Source of the DNA: Epiperipatus broadwayi
Taxonomy: Eukaryota > Onychophora > Udeonychophora > Euonychophora > Peripatidae
Direction: 5' to 3'
Assembly: GCA_028023455.1 (NCBI GenBank)
Contig: JAQFVV010006200.1
Location: forward strand, 753,238 to 817,237
DNA length: 64,000 bases
Positions 14,086 through 24,404 of this stretch are shown in pieces; within the stretch, counting starts at the first letter, position 1, and each line of letters opens with the position of its first letter. The translations under genes were made by a program, and so were the position numbers. Under the pieces are notes generated by a model. The model was not told where the DNA came from, did no database searches, and saw only the letters and a program-made list of their open reading frames with translations.

Positions 14086-14260
14086 CCGGGACTCAAAGTC
14101 AGACTTTCACACGACCCACAATTCTCAGTGCAATCTTATATTGCCGACCAGGTGGGTCAGCAATATAAGTTGGCACTGAGAGTTGTGGGTCGTGTGAAAA
14201 TCTGAGTTCGAATCCAGCATATATTACATATATAAATGCAGGCGTAAGCCTGTATAATGT
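14086..14260 (+). repeat. Snap-back tRNA-like SINE
   Basis: The plus-strand unit (about 14151-14260) has an A-box-like ttggcactgagagttgtggg and a B box gagttcgaatcc, then an AT tail with a small hairpin (caggcgtaagcctg). Immediately upstream, 14086-14150 is the inverse of its head (cacacgacccacaattctca). The whole forms a hairpin with arms of about 65 bp. The unit is homologous to the minus-strand copy at 2507-2623. Not a functional tRNA, since no regular cloverleaf is apparent. Confidence 0.6.
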
Positions 14261-16395
14261 ATTAGAACTATATCATAAATTTAATAAACCCTCTTCACCA
14301 TTGAAATGCAAAATAGATTTTTATTATTATTACATATATTTATAAACATATGCGATGAAAAAATTATTGAAATGAAAATCTGTCTGTTTTAAAAGACTTT
14401 TGACAAAGAATACTGTTAGAAAGTGATAACTGGATAATAGAGTCAATATTATAAGATGGACAACGGCGCATGATTGTAAAAATCTTCAGTATTATAAGAA
14501 GTAATAATAAAATCTTAAGGATATTAGAATTTTCTTTATTCCTGTTTTATCTTAATTTATTGCATCTTTTATATTAAAAAAAAAATTAATACTTTTTTAC
14601 ATTTATAAAATTCAATAAAAATAAAATTAATTTACAGTTAATTAACAAGTGAAGAACTTAATTAAGAAGAATTTATAATTGTGCATTTTATATAAAAACA
14701 AAAATAAAATTAATATAAACAATTTTAAGAATTATTTTATTATTAAAAAGAAAGTTGATTATTAACAATGTTGTTTGGGGAATATAGCAAACTTTTACTC
14801 TTTTAGTGTCATATTTTTATTTTATAATTTCCATGCTTGTTGACGAATACACAAAATCACACACTACGTCTCCACACATTTTATTTTTTGTTTATATCCA
14901 ATCTTCTTCTTAAGATCATTAATTAATTTTTCCCTTTTATTTCTTTTTTGCTTTTAAAATTCTTAACTTTTTTTTTTGTAATTTTTTTACTTTGAAGTAC
15001 ATTACCAATCCAATTTCTTTTCTTCCTCATAATTTTCTAAATAATGAATCATCATCCTAAATGACCATATACAGTTTAATGCAGTAATCGGCATAATAAT
15101 CTGAACAGCTAAAAGTATCCAGCTGAGAAAAGCAAAACCAAATCTTAGTTTAGCCATTGAAATAAAATTGTCACTAGCATTCAGTTAACTGTTTTGGTGG
15201 GCAAACATCACATGATCCCTAAACAAAGATTCCTATTAGCTATTGTCATCCTACATTAAATATATCTTGTTTAATTACTGAAGTTAAACATAAATGATTC
15301 CATCATTTCTAGTAGAAATATGAATTACTAGAATTCAGTTCAAAAGACTTGCACCACTCCCTTATCTAATAGAAGAAATATTTAGTTAGAATTCTTTATT
15401 CGCTACCTATTATTTCTATTATATAAAAATTAATTTTTACATAATTACTAATGGACAGAGACAACATGATTATTACAATTACCTTTATCTGCTTCAAAAT
15501 AGTGAACACTTTCATAAAACAATCCACTATCAGCTTCAACTGTTTTCTGATATTGAATAGATTTCTTAAAAAATGGGATTATGCTCACAAGTGAAACAAC
15601 AAATTACAATATCAAACTTATATGAGAGAAAAATGATGATGTGAGTTGCTGAAGATCTAACAAATCTTGGCATATATGATGGTATTAATTTGCTCACATG
15701 CAGCCAAAATGTTGTTTAGAATTAAATATACTTTTAAAAAAATTAGACGTTTATATCTGAATAAAAATTTGGACTAAGAAAATATAGCAAGACAAAACTT
15801 GCAACTGGAAAGTTAAGATAAAAATCAAGAGATATATAGAAAGAGATATCAATTTTAATTTAAAAGTAAAGATAAGTCAGGGATCCATCAAAGTATAACA
15901 TCTCTTCAACTAATGATTTAGTCACATCTTATTACAATAACATTTTTTATTTTTAGCACAAAAGTACTCACACTTGACCAATCCAAATTAACGTGATATC
16001 TTTATCTCCAGTTAATAATTATAGATACTCTTTTACCAACCAACAGTGGATACCTGAAAAAATACTAAACTTGCTTGTGATCTAAAAAATATTTGCCAAA
16101 TACATACTCAAATTCCAGATTAGTAACTGCAATGAAAATGGATCTTTGTTATTTTTATTTCAGTGATTTAAAAAATATTTTGGTTATGATACTTACCATT
16201 TTTTTAAAAAAGATACAGACTGGAAGAAAAGATTACTTTAAAAATAGTTAATTGTAAACTCAAATAGTTTTGTTACATAAATGAAGCTAAATAAATATTA
16301 TTTTGATAAATATGGAATTAACATTGGAAAAAAGAACTCACTATATGAGATGTGATTTTGTAAACATAGACAATGAGAATGAGATACAATATTGT
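14261..16395. other. Gene-free AT-rich DNA
   Basis: No gene or recognised repeat apart from short A/T tracts. Confidence 0.55.
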
Positions 16396-16715
16396 CATTC
16401 AGTGCAAGTCAGAGTAATCAGTGGATGCAAAAAGTTTATGCATAAAATCCCTATTTAAATCCTATTCATCCAATATCCCTAGACTAGTTTTTAGCTTGTG
16501 GCTTTCATTAGTGAGGAGCCTTGAATCTAAGAGAATTGTATCTAAATCTGGGAATATTGGATGAGTAGGCACTAGATAGGGATTTTATGCACAGATCTTC
16601 TTGCATCCATTGATTACTCTGTTTGTCACAGGGTGGCACTACTGTATGGAGAGTTTAACCTTTGTATAAATAGCTTGTGTAAGCATAAAAATGGTGATCA
16701 TATGATGTTTAGTGG
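16396..16715. repeat. Palindromic MITE-like repeat, copy 2
   Basis: Same family as 10606-10892. It shows cagtgcaagtcagagtaatc at the left, gcactagatagggattttat and gggtggcactactgtatgga at the right, then a flank (atggtgatcatatgatgttt) shared with other copies. The left arm lacks the terminal caggcaaaactctcc part, so it is 5'-truncated or decayed. Confidence 0.65.
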
Positions 16716-17515
16716 AGAGTGAGACTAATAAAACTTTAATTAGGATTTAACATATTTAACAATTTAACTAGAATATGGGAATAGTCCAATTTTTAATCAC
16801 AAGTAAAATGATAGTCAGCCAAATATTCTGATAATCTTTACTTAAAGATAAAAAGTTATTTTATAGTGTTTTTATTGGAATGTGGATTTGCATGAAGGAG
16901 AATTAAACATGTAGAAAAGAGATTATTAGATATCAGGAGTTTTAATAATATGTTTTAGGGGAGAATGAAAAACAGATAAGTTTAGAAACTTAGAAATTTT
17001 AATATGAATAAATAAAATTATTTATTGAAGAAAAAAAAGAACGACAACGTAGATGGAAAATGTAGTTAGAGTAAAAAAATTGAGAATATGGTGGGATGAG
17101 ACTGAGAATAAAGAGAGGAAGTAAGATAAATATGGGGGAAAATAGTTGGTATTAAAAAATAAAAGCCTGAATGAAATAAGGGTAGGTTAAAAATTAGACT
17201 TAGAGACGATAATTGAGGTTGTGTAGGCTCTGCGTTTGAAAAAAGAAAAATAAACAATGATGTAATAATATTTTGGTGAATCAGTTATGAATTAGCATAT
17301 TTATTTTAAAGATTGAGACACAAATGTAGTTTTCCAGAAATTAAGAGTAAATTGCAAAACAGTTTTGTCTATTTCACATTTATTATGTTATAGGGGCATT
17401 TATAAATATATACAAAAGATTATGATTGTGGATTAATAAAATCTGGTCACTCCTTCAAAAAAAAAAGCCCGATACGGATTATAAAAGCATAAACTAATTT
17501 TTATTACTAATATAT
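16716..17515. other. Gene-free AT-rich flank of the LTR element
   Basis: No gene recognised. Near 17444-17457 the string aaaatctggtcact equals the right terminus of the nested TIR element at 26400-27081, but no partner end is visible here. Confidence 0.5.
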
Positions 17516-19742
17516 TGTAACCGGTCGCTTATTCAACCGATCGTATAGGGATTGAGAGCTCCGAAATAAACATGATATAGCGTAAAGCTTTATTTAATTT
17601 CCTATATCGATGGTTGTTCATTATCAACACAAGGGGGCGCCAGATACGATGATTAAATTTACAATTTAATTTCTCGCATCACCTTACGTCATATCAAAAA
17701 ACGATTTCGAAGTCTTATCCCCACCCATAAGCTCACACTCCCAACATGGACCAATAAGGGTCACTCAGGGTTGCGATGAAATTGTTTCAATAATATCATT
17801 CTGGTAAAAGACACAATAATAACCAATAGAGAAGAAGCTTGGTTGATTTACAGATCGGTCCAAATATTGGGCCGGGATATTGGTTATTTGCAACTAGTAC
17901 GGATGTTTGATTTATGCATCCTTATATAAAAAAAATTAGAAGCTTGTAATATCATCCCCCCATTATCATACAGTCCAATAGAATTATTCATATTGTCTTT
18001 ATTGACATTTACTTAAACAGATTAATAATAGGCCCTCCCAACTCTTAAACCTATCTTAACTACATAGTAAATAAACATCGTGACTTACGGCACGATGAAG
18101 TTTAAAGAAATAAACAAAACAAAGATTTAAAAGTAAACATAATTAATTGCGTGAATAAAGTTTAATCATAATACTTAAATATATTTTTAATTATAGAGAA
18201 TGATTTGAGGAATGCTCGACTTGTTTAAATAAAAATGGAATTTATTGAATATAAAAAAATGGAACATTAGTTAATAGATTTATTTGCACACACATACACG
18301 CATTCTTGCACTCGCACAGAAAGGAACATATAATGCATAATAAATATGGATGATATAATATATTTCCTTCTTTTACATTGAAGTTAGGTGTGTGTTATAT
18401 TTCGTTGCGAAAAGAAAACAATAATTCTGATCAAAGTTCATAACAGGGAAAGTCCTAAGATTTAAATATGAGGAATTATATAACGTCTGATATTTTATTT
18501 ACGGAAGTTGAGGTTAAAATATTAATATTCAAATATGAGGGATTATGGATCATTTTATATTTTGATTTTACGAAATGTGAATTTAATTAGTTATGAGATT
18601 GCCTTTTAAAGTATACTTAAAGAATGAATGGGAGCATAAAAGAAATAAAATGTTTACCTAGGATTTTGCGTAGTCTTCTGCTGCTTCTAATTTTGGTGAG
18701 GGTTCGAACCGGTTGGATACTGTTTCCATAATAAGTGATTATTTATTTTATATAAATTCAGCATAGTATGTTTGGACGATTCTTGTAAGTTAGACGGGAC
18801 AACGTCATTGGACTGATTGGAGTACGATGTTTGGACGACACTGTTGTTGATCACTCGTAGCGGTGGAGATGTTCTGGCGGCGGAGCGTCGATCAATCACT
18901 GAGGGGTTTCTTAGCCCATCATGACTATCGACGCTCTAAAGGTTAATTTCACAGTGGTCATATTGGATAGCCCGGATAACAAAAAAAGGTTATAGCTGTA
19001 GCTTCTGGAAGAATTTTAAAAACTATAAGCATAAGCAAAACAAAACAAAGAATGTAAAAACTGTAATCAAGGTTTTTTGACAAAGACTAAGACTCATATT
19101 TATATGGGTTGGCTATTATCTGAGGATCCAATCTCCACCCAGAGTTCAATATTCTCTGAGTTGTCGTTGGGGTCCGTGTCCTACGTAATGTTCATTCAAT
19201 CCATATGCTTGAGGCAATCTTAGGTTTAGGCAATCTCATATTGCAATCTCAGTTAAAAAATTTATACTTATTCACACCTTTGATGCATACGTGCATGTGT
19301 GTTTTAAGAGAACAATATAATCTTACATTAGTTTAAAAGTCGAGCATTTAATCTCAAAATCACCTCTATAAGCTTTTAACTTTCGCTATAGTTATAATTT
19401 AAAATAAACCCCTTTTTAATTACCCCCGCGGCATATACAAGTAGAAATTACTTATTGAGATTTAAATGGCATATTAGTAATATTTTAATATTTTTTATTT
19501 TTTAGAGGATATTATTATAATAGATTATATGAAAGCCTTAAATTATTTAATTAGAATTATTAACATTTTATTAACTATTTAATCAGAAATATTAACGCTT
19601 TATTTTATTAGTGTATTTTTTTATAAAGTATTGAAAGAAAATACGTTTATTTTTTATCATAAATTGAAAGTAAATATAATATAGAGTATTTACACTGCTT
19701 GTGTGTGTGGGTATATACATGTACTGACTTTGTCTCGGTACA
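17516..19742 (-). repeat. LTR (3' LTR in element orientation)
   Basis: 2227 bp, beginning tgtaaccggtcgcttattca and ending ctcggtaca on the plus strand. It aligns end to end with 22175-24404, with roughly twenty substitutions and a few homopolymer indels counted by eye. It contains a 70-codon minus-strand ORF (18687-18899) that is identical in the other LTR; I do not regard it as a proven gene. Confidence 0.92.
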
Positions 19743-19771
19743 TATCCCCGCGATCCGTCTAAAATTAAAAT

Positions 19772-20368
19772 GTGAGGATTTGCATTTTAATTTTACCAAT
19801 AAAATCTTTTATTTTCTACCCCGCTTCGTGTGATTTTTTAATCACTTATTTTAGCCGACTATCCTACAGTTCTCCTTCCCCTCATAAAAGAAACGAAGTG
19901 GCAGGTTATGTGGTCAGGCTCGGATTGACACTTGACGTTTGTGAACTATACTCAAAAAAAAAATTTTTTCTTTACGAAGAGCGGGCGTGCCATAATTGGA
20001 GATATCTTGCCCAATCTGGTGCAGGCACCCCGGGTGGAAGGTTGGCATGGGGATGGACCTTTCCGAAGTCCCACGATGCAAGGTTACGAACATATAGACA
20101 TTCTCTTACGGTCTATCTAATGGGAGGCAGGAGGATGGTCATTTCCGAAGTCCCCTCTGCAAGATACGACAACATTTACGAGGTAGCGAACAAGCTGAGT
20201 TATAGAGCAATAAGCATTCAAAATATCCGAGATCTGTACCTCCTAGCACACTGGGAAATATTGAGGGAAGGAACAATAATAGCGCACTCTCGCGATCCGG
20301 CTTTCCTTTCCTTAACGTGGGGCATCCGATTCCTTTCTCCGTGTGCTTTCGAGCAACATATATTTTAG
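19772..20368 (+). CDS. Antisense ORF inside the gag-only element (hypothetical)
   Basis: A 198-codon plus-strand ORF lies between the 3' LTR and the capsid-like ORF, opposite to gag. Its sequence is more GC-rich than the surroundings. It encodes an internally repeated segment: the DNA around 20055-20085 and 20135-20165 shares tttccgaagtccc. I recognise no domain. The first 30 residues are hydrophobic. It may be an accessory frame, captured host sequence, or a chance ORF in non-coding 3' sequence. Its length in such AT-rich DNA is mildly unusual but the block is locally GC-richer. Confidence 0.3.
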   Translation: MRICILILPIKSFIFYPASCDFLITYFSRLSYSSPSPHKRNEVAGYVVRLGLTLDVCELYSKKKFFLYEERACHNWRYLAQSGAGTPGGRLAWGWTFPKSHDARLRTYRHSLTVYLMGGRRMVISEVPSARYDNIYEVANKLSYRAISIQNIRDLYLLAHWEILREGTIIAHSRDPAFLSLTWGIRFLSPCAFEQHIF

Positions 20369-20800
20369 TCGAAGGCGGGCGACGTTCTTTTTAATTTAAA
20401 CTGGCTTTCAGAAATATTAACTTATTTATCTCGGATAGTTTTCTTTAGAAGAGTTATGACATTTATTCCTTTTCTTTCTTTAAATTATATATATATTTTT
20501 TTTTTTTTTTCGTGTTTAGTTATCTGCGGTCTGCTTAGGTTTAGCAATGATATTTTATCAAACCCCCTTCCCCCCTTGTTATGGCATGATGTGATGCGAT
20601 GTGTAAGTCCTTTCCGGTCCGATGTCATTTTCCTTTAGTTACCGTTATTTATAAAGCGTGCTCTGGTAATCGTATTCCTGTGGCGAGTCCGTGTTCGTCA
20701 ATGTGTTTTTTAGACTAAATTTTCATTAGTATCGATCTGGTGGTAGCTTTCTCCTATATGGTTCCTGTCTCGGCCTCTCTTGCCTTTCCCGTCCTTCCGC

Positions 20801-21310
20801 TCATTCGAACTTGGCTATGGCGTTCCCCATCTCGTGGATGCCCTCGTCATCCCGGCTTAGCATCATCCGCCTGATGTCTGTCGGCATGTTCTGTCTAATG
20901 GTCGAGATGATTTGCTCCTCTGTCATGTGATATGCTGGTAGCTGCTGGAGGCCGGCTACCTGCCTGTAATAGAACTGCGTTATCGTCTCGTTAGGTTTGA
21001 GCCCATATTTTTCATTTGTGATGTGAAAGTAGATCCCCTCTTGTCTGGTAGCATTCCAAAAGCTTCGCAGGATCTCTTCTCGATATTCTATGAATGATCT
21101 GGGTTTAAACTCGATTGTTCGCCACCAATCTCTAGCTGGCCCTTGCAGGTATGTGCTGGCAATATTGATTTTGTCTGGCTCCGGCTTTGAGGGCTCAGAA
21201 AACAGGTTCCGGGCGCTCTCCACGTGGTCCATCGGACTCTCGTTCTCACCTGCCCTGAAGATCTCAATTTTTATTTGCCTTTCAGCCCACGACTGGCTTG
21301 GTTCCCGCAC
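20801..21310 (-). CDS. gag: Gag capsid-like domain (Retrotrans_gag type)
   Basis: This frame follows the coiled-coil ORF after a single TGA and four codons, with no frame change. The 169 residues show the pattern of Ty3/gypsy-type capsid: a hydrophobic helix ending in YLQGPARDWWR (54-64), an aromatic-spaced F-x3-Y...F segment (73-85), and a helix-rich C-half with PNETITQFYYRQV (106-118). The displayed start is a GTG, which is unlikely to be a real initiation site; translation more likely enters from upstream. It ends at another TGA (20803-20801). After that the frame stays open for 24 more basic codons to a TAA at 20728-20726. No CCHC zinc knuckle or protease follows. Confidence 0.75.
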   Translation of the reverse strand: MREPSQSWAERQIKIEIFRAGENESPMDHVESARNLFSEPSKPEPDKINIASTYLQGPARDWWRTIEFKPRSFIEYREEILRSFWNATRQEGIYFHITNEKYGLKPNETITQFYYRQVAGLQQLPAYHMTEEQIISTIRQNMPTDIRRMMLSRDDEGIHEMGNAIAKFE

Positions 21311-21319
21311 ATTTATTCT

Positions 21320-21853
21320 TCACTCAATTTTCTTCTCCAACTCCTCCAGACGTTTGGCCATAATTTCTCTCGGTATGTTCTGTTGTGGCTCGATTCCTTC
21401 TACCTTTCTATTTATCGCATCCACCTTTTGTTTTACGTCTTCCAACTCTGCCTTTGCTGTTATCACTTCATTCTTCGCTTCTTCTATCTCGGCTTTTGCT
21501 GCGCCGATCTCTATTTTTATTGAGGTAATTTCAGTCTTTACTTCGTCATTTTTTATTTCTTCCTCTTTGCTCTGGTCCTCCTCTGACTCTCCTGTGTCTC
21601 CCTTCAATAATTTTCGTATCTCCCTAATGAATTCCTCTCTATCCTCCTTTCTCTCTCTCCTTCTTTCTTCTTCTCTGTCCTCTTCTCTCTTCCTTCTTTC
21701 TTCCCTATCTTCCCTCATCTCTCTCATCATTTGGCTCATCATTCTAAGAAGCATTTTTATTTCTGATTCAGCCTCTTCTTTAACATCTATCTTTTTGAAT
21801 GTTATAGGGCTCTCCCCTGTCTCCTCCCATGCAGTATCGTTATTGCTGTCCAT
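21320..21853 (-). CDS. gag: Gag N-terminal region, charged coiled coil
   Basis: This 177-residue ORF has an acidic N-terminus (about 1-30). A very highly charged Arg/Glu/Asp-rich helical stretch follows (about 40-85). A second helical, heptad-like segment (about 100-177) is rich in Lys, Glu, Ala, Val and Ile. This is the matrix/oligomerisation position in a retrotransposon Gag. It stops at a TGA (21322-21320), and the capsid-like ORF continues in the same frame immediately after. The two were therefore probably one Gag, either broken by a nonsense change or joined by stop readthrough. The start is the ATG at 21853. The family assignment rests on position and composition plus the linked capsid homology. 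I see no zinc knuckle. Confidence 0.65.
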   Translation of the reverse strand: MDSNNDTAWEETGESPITFKKIDVKEEAESEIKMLLRMMSQMMREMREDREERRKREEDREEERRRERKEDREEFIREIRKLLKGDTGESEEDQSKEEEIKNDEVKTEITSIKIEIGAAKAEIEEAKNEVITAKAELEDVKQKVDAINRKVEGIEPQQNIPREIMAKRLEELEKKIE

Positions 21854-21948
21854 TTCTGACTTAATAAAAGGATTTTTTCCTTTCTTTATTTATATCTAAA
21901 CTGTTACAACTTTTTGTTGATGCTTAAGGAACGTGATTATTTTATTTT

Positions 21949-22140
21949 TTATTTATTTATGATAAGAAGTGATTGATCAACGTCCGCGCCTCCATCTCCC
22001 GCTATGTTCTCCTTTGCTTTATTCGTTGTCCATCCATAATTTTTCTTTTTCCCTTTTTCGTTTACGTGAAAAAGTTTTGCGTCCTTTACGAGGTTCGGCC
22101 GCTTTTGGCTAATGTCTTGATTTGCTTCTCTCCAAAACAT
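21949..22140 (-). CDS. Small basic ORF after the primer-binding site (hypothetical)
   Basis: A 63-codon ORF starts about 15 bases inside the putative primer-binding site and is rich in Lys, Asn and Asp. It is in a different frame from the coiled-coil ORF that follows 95 bases downstream. It could be a leader peptide, a decayed N-terminus of Gag, or chance. I recognise no motif. It is listed because it is the first ATG-started frame on the expected transcript. Confidence 0.3.
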   Translation of the reverse strand: MFWREANQDISQKRPNLVKDAKLFHVNEKGKKKNYGWTTNKAKENIAGDGGADVDQSLLIINK

Positions 22141-22154
22141 TATTTATATTAGCC

Positions 22155-22172
22155 TCACGTTTGGAAGCGCCA
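22155..22172 (-). other. Putative primer-binding site
   Basis: Two bases inside the LTR, the minus strand reads TGGCGCTTCCAAACGTGA. The TGGCGC start is typical of retroelement primer-binding sites complementary to a tRNA 3' end. I cannot name the tRNA without a search. Its position independently supports the minus-strand orientation. Confidence 0.55.
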
Positions 22173-22174
22173 TT

Positions 22175-24404
22175 TGTAACCGGTCGCTTATTCAACCGAT
22201 CGTATAGGGATTGAGAGCTCCGAAATAAACATGATATAGCGTAAAGCTTTATTTAATTTCCTATATCGATGGTTGTTCATTATCAACACAAGGGGGCGCC
22301 AGATACGATGATTTAATTTACAATTTAATTTCTCGCATCACCTTACGTCATATCAAAACGATTTCGAAGTCTTATCCCCGCCCATAAGCTCACACTCCCA
22401 GCATGGACCAATAAGGGTCACTCAGGGTCGCGATGAAATTGTTTCAAGAATATCATTCTGGTAAAAGACACAATAATAACCAATAGAGAAGAAGCTTGGT
22501 TGATTAACAGATCGGTCCAAATATTGGGCCGGGATATTGGTTATTTGCAACTAGTACGGATGTTTGATTTATGCGTCCTTATATAAAAAAAAAAAATTAG
22601 AAGCTTGTAATATCATCCCCCCATTATCATACAGTCCAATAGAATTATTCATATTGTCTTTATTGACATTTACTTAAACAGATTAATAATAGGCCCTCCC
22701 AACTCTTAAACCTATCTTAACTACATAGTAAATAAACATCGTGACTTACGGCACGATGAAGTTTAAAGAAATAAACAAAACAAAGATTTAAAAGTAAACA
22801 TAATTAATTGCGTGAATAAATTTTAATTATAATACTTAAGTATATTTTTTAATTATAGAGAATGATTTGAGGAATGCTCGACTTGTTTAAATAAAAATGG
22901 AATTTATTGAATATAAAAAAATGAAACATTAGTTAATAGATTTATTTGCACACACATACACGCATTCTTGCACTCGCACAGAAAAGAACATATAATGCAT
23001 AATAAATATGGATGATATAATATATTTCCTTCTTTTACATTGAAGTTAGGTGTGTGTTATATTTCGTTGCGAAAAGAAAACAATAATTCTGATCAAAGTT
23101 CATAACAGGAAAAGTCCTAAGATTTAAATATGAGGAATTATATAACGTCTGATATTTTATTTACGGAAGTTGAGGTTAAAATATTAATATTCAAATATGA
23201 GGGATTATGGATCATTTTATATTTTGATTTTACGAAATGTGAATTTAATTAGTTATGAGATTGCCTTTTAAAGTATACTTAAAGAATGAATGGGAGCATA
23301 AAAGAAATAAAATGTTTACCTAGGATTTTGCGTAGTCTTCTGCTGCTTCTAATTTTGGTGAGGGTTCGAACCGGTTGGATACTGTTTCCATAATAAGTGA
23401 TTATTTATTTTATATAAATTCAGCATAGTATGTTTGGACGATTCTTGTAAGTTAGACGGGACAACGTCATTGGACTGATTGGAGTACGATGTTTGGACGA
23501 CACTGTTGTTGATCACTCGTAGCGGTGGAGATGTTCTGGCGGCGGAGCGTCGATCAATCACTGAGGGGTTTCTTAGCCCATCATGACTATCGACGCTCTA
23601 AAGGTTAATTTCACAGTGGTCATATTGGATAGCCCGGATAACAAAAAAGGTTATAGCTGTAGCTTCTGGAAGAATTTTAAAACTATAAGCATAAGCAAAA
23701 CAAAACAAAGAATGTAAAAACTGTAATCAAGGTTTTTTGACAAAGACTAAGACTCATATTTATATGGGTTAGCTATTATCTGAGGATCCAATCTCCACCC
23801 AGAGTTCCATATTCTCTGAGTTGTCGTTGGGGTCCGTGTCCTACGTAATGTTCATTCAATCCATATGCTTGAGGCAATCTTAGGTTTAGGCAATCTCATA
23901 TTGCAATCTCAGTTAAAAAATTTATACTTATTCACACCTTTGATGCATACGTGCGTGTGTGTTTTAAGAGAACAATATAATCTTACATTAGTTTAAAAGT
24001 CGAGCATTTAATCTCAAAATCACCTCTATAAGCTTTTAACTTTCGCTATAGTTATAATTTAAAATAAACCCCTTTTTAATTACCCCCGTGGCATATACAA
24101 GTAGAAATTACTTATTGAGATTTAAATGGCATATTAGTAATATTTTAATATTTTTTATTTTTTTAGAGGATATTATTATAATAGATTATATGAAAGCCTT
24201 AAATTATTTAATTAGAATTATTAACATTTTATTAACTATTTAATCAGAAATATTAACATTTTATTTTATTAGTGTATTTTTTTTATAAAGTATTGAAAGA
24301 AAATACGTTTATTTTTTATCATAAATTGAAAGTAAATATAATATAGAGTATTTACACTGCTTGTGTGTGTGGGTATATACATGTACTGACTTTGTCTCGG
24401 TACA
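22175..24404 (-). repeat. LTR (5' LTR in element orientation)
   Basis: 2230 bp and nearly identical to 17516-19742. In element orientation it should hold the promoter, and the primer-binding site follows directly after its inner end at 22175. I did not identify a convincing TATA box, since AT-rich sequence gives many chance matches. Confidence 0.92.

Larger units (their letters stand above)
17516..24404 (-). mobile_element. Gag-only LTR retrotransposon with 2.2 kb LTRs
   Basis: Two near-identical direct repeats (17516-19742 and 22175-24404) with TGTA...TACA ends flank a 2.43 kb interior. Inside, on the minus strand, lie a possible primer-binding site, a small basic ORF, a coiled-coil ORF and a capsid-like ORF, so transcription should run from 24404 towards 17516. 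I see no protease, reverse transcriptase, RNase H or integrase motifs, so the element must depend on enzymes supplied in trans. ATAT flanks both ends (17512-17515 and 24405-24408). They fit a 4-bp duplication but could simply reflect the (AT)n target. LTR identity is about 99%, indicating recent insertion. Confidence 0.9.

Noticed and set aside
18687-18899. Identical 70-codon ORF in both LTRs (also 23349-23561)
   Set aside because: Identity follows from the LTR duplication itself; no domain and no start context. A tRNA B-box-like gggttcgaacc at its end has no A box at proper spacing.
21090-21899. 269-codon plus-strand ORF opposite the gag frames
   Set aside because: It is the antisense of the Glu/Arg-rich coiled coil, giving Ser/Leu/Phe-rich low-complexity translation; the minus-strand frames have capsid homology and a matching primer-binding site.
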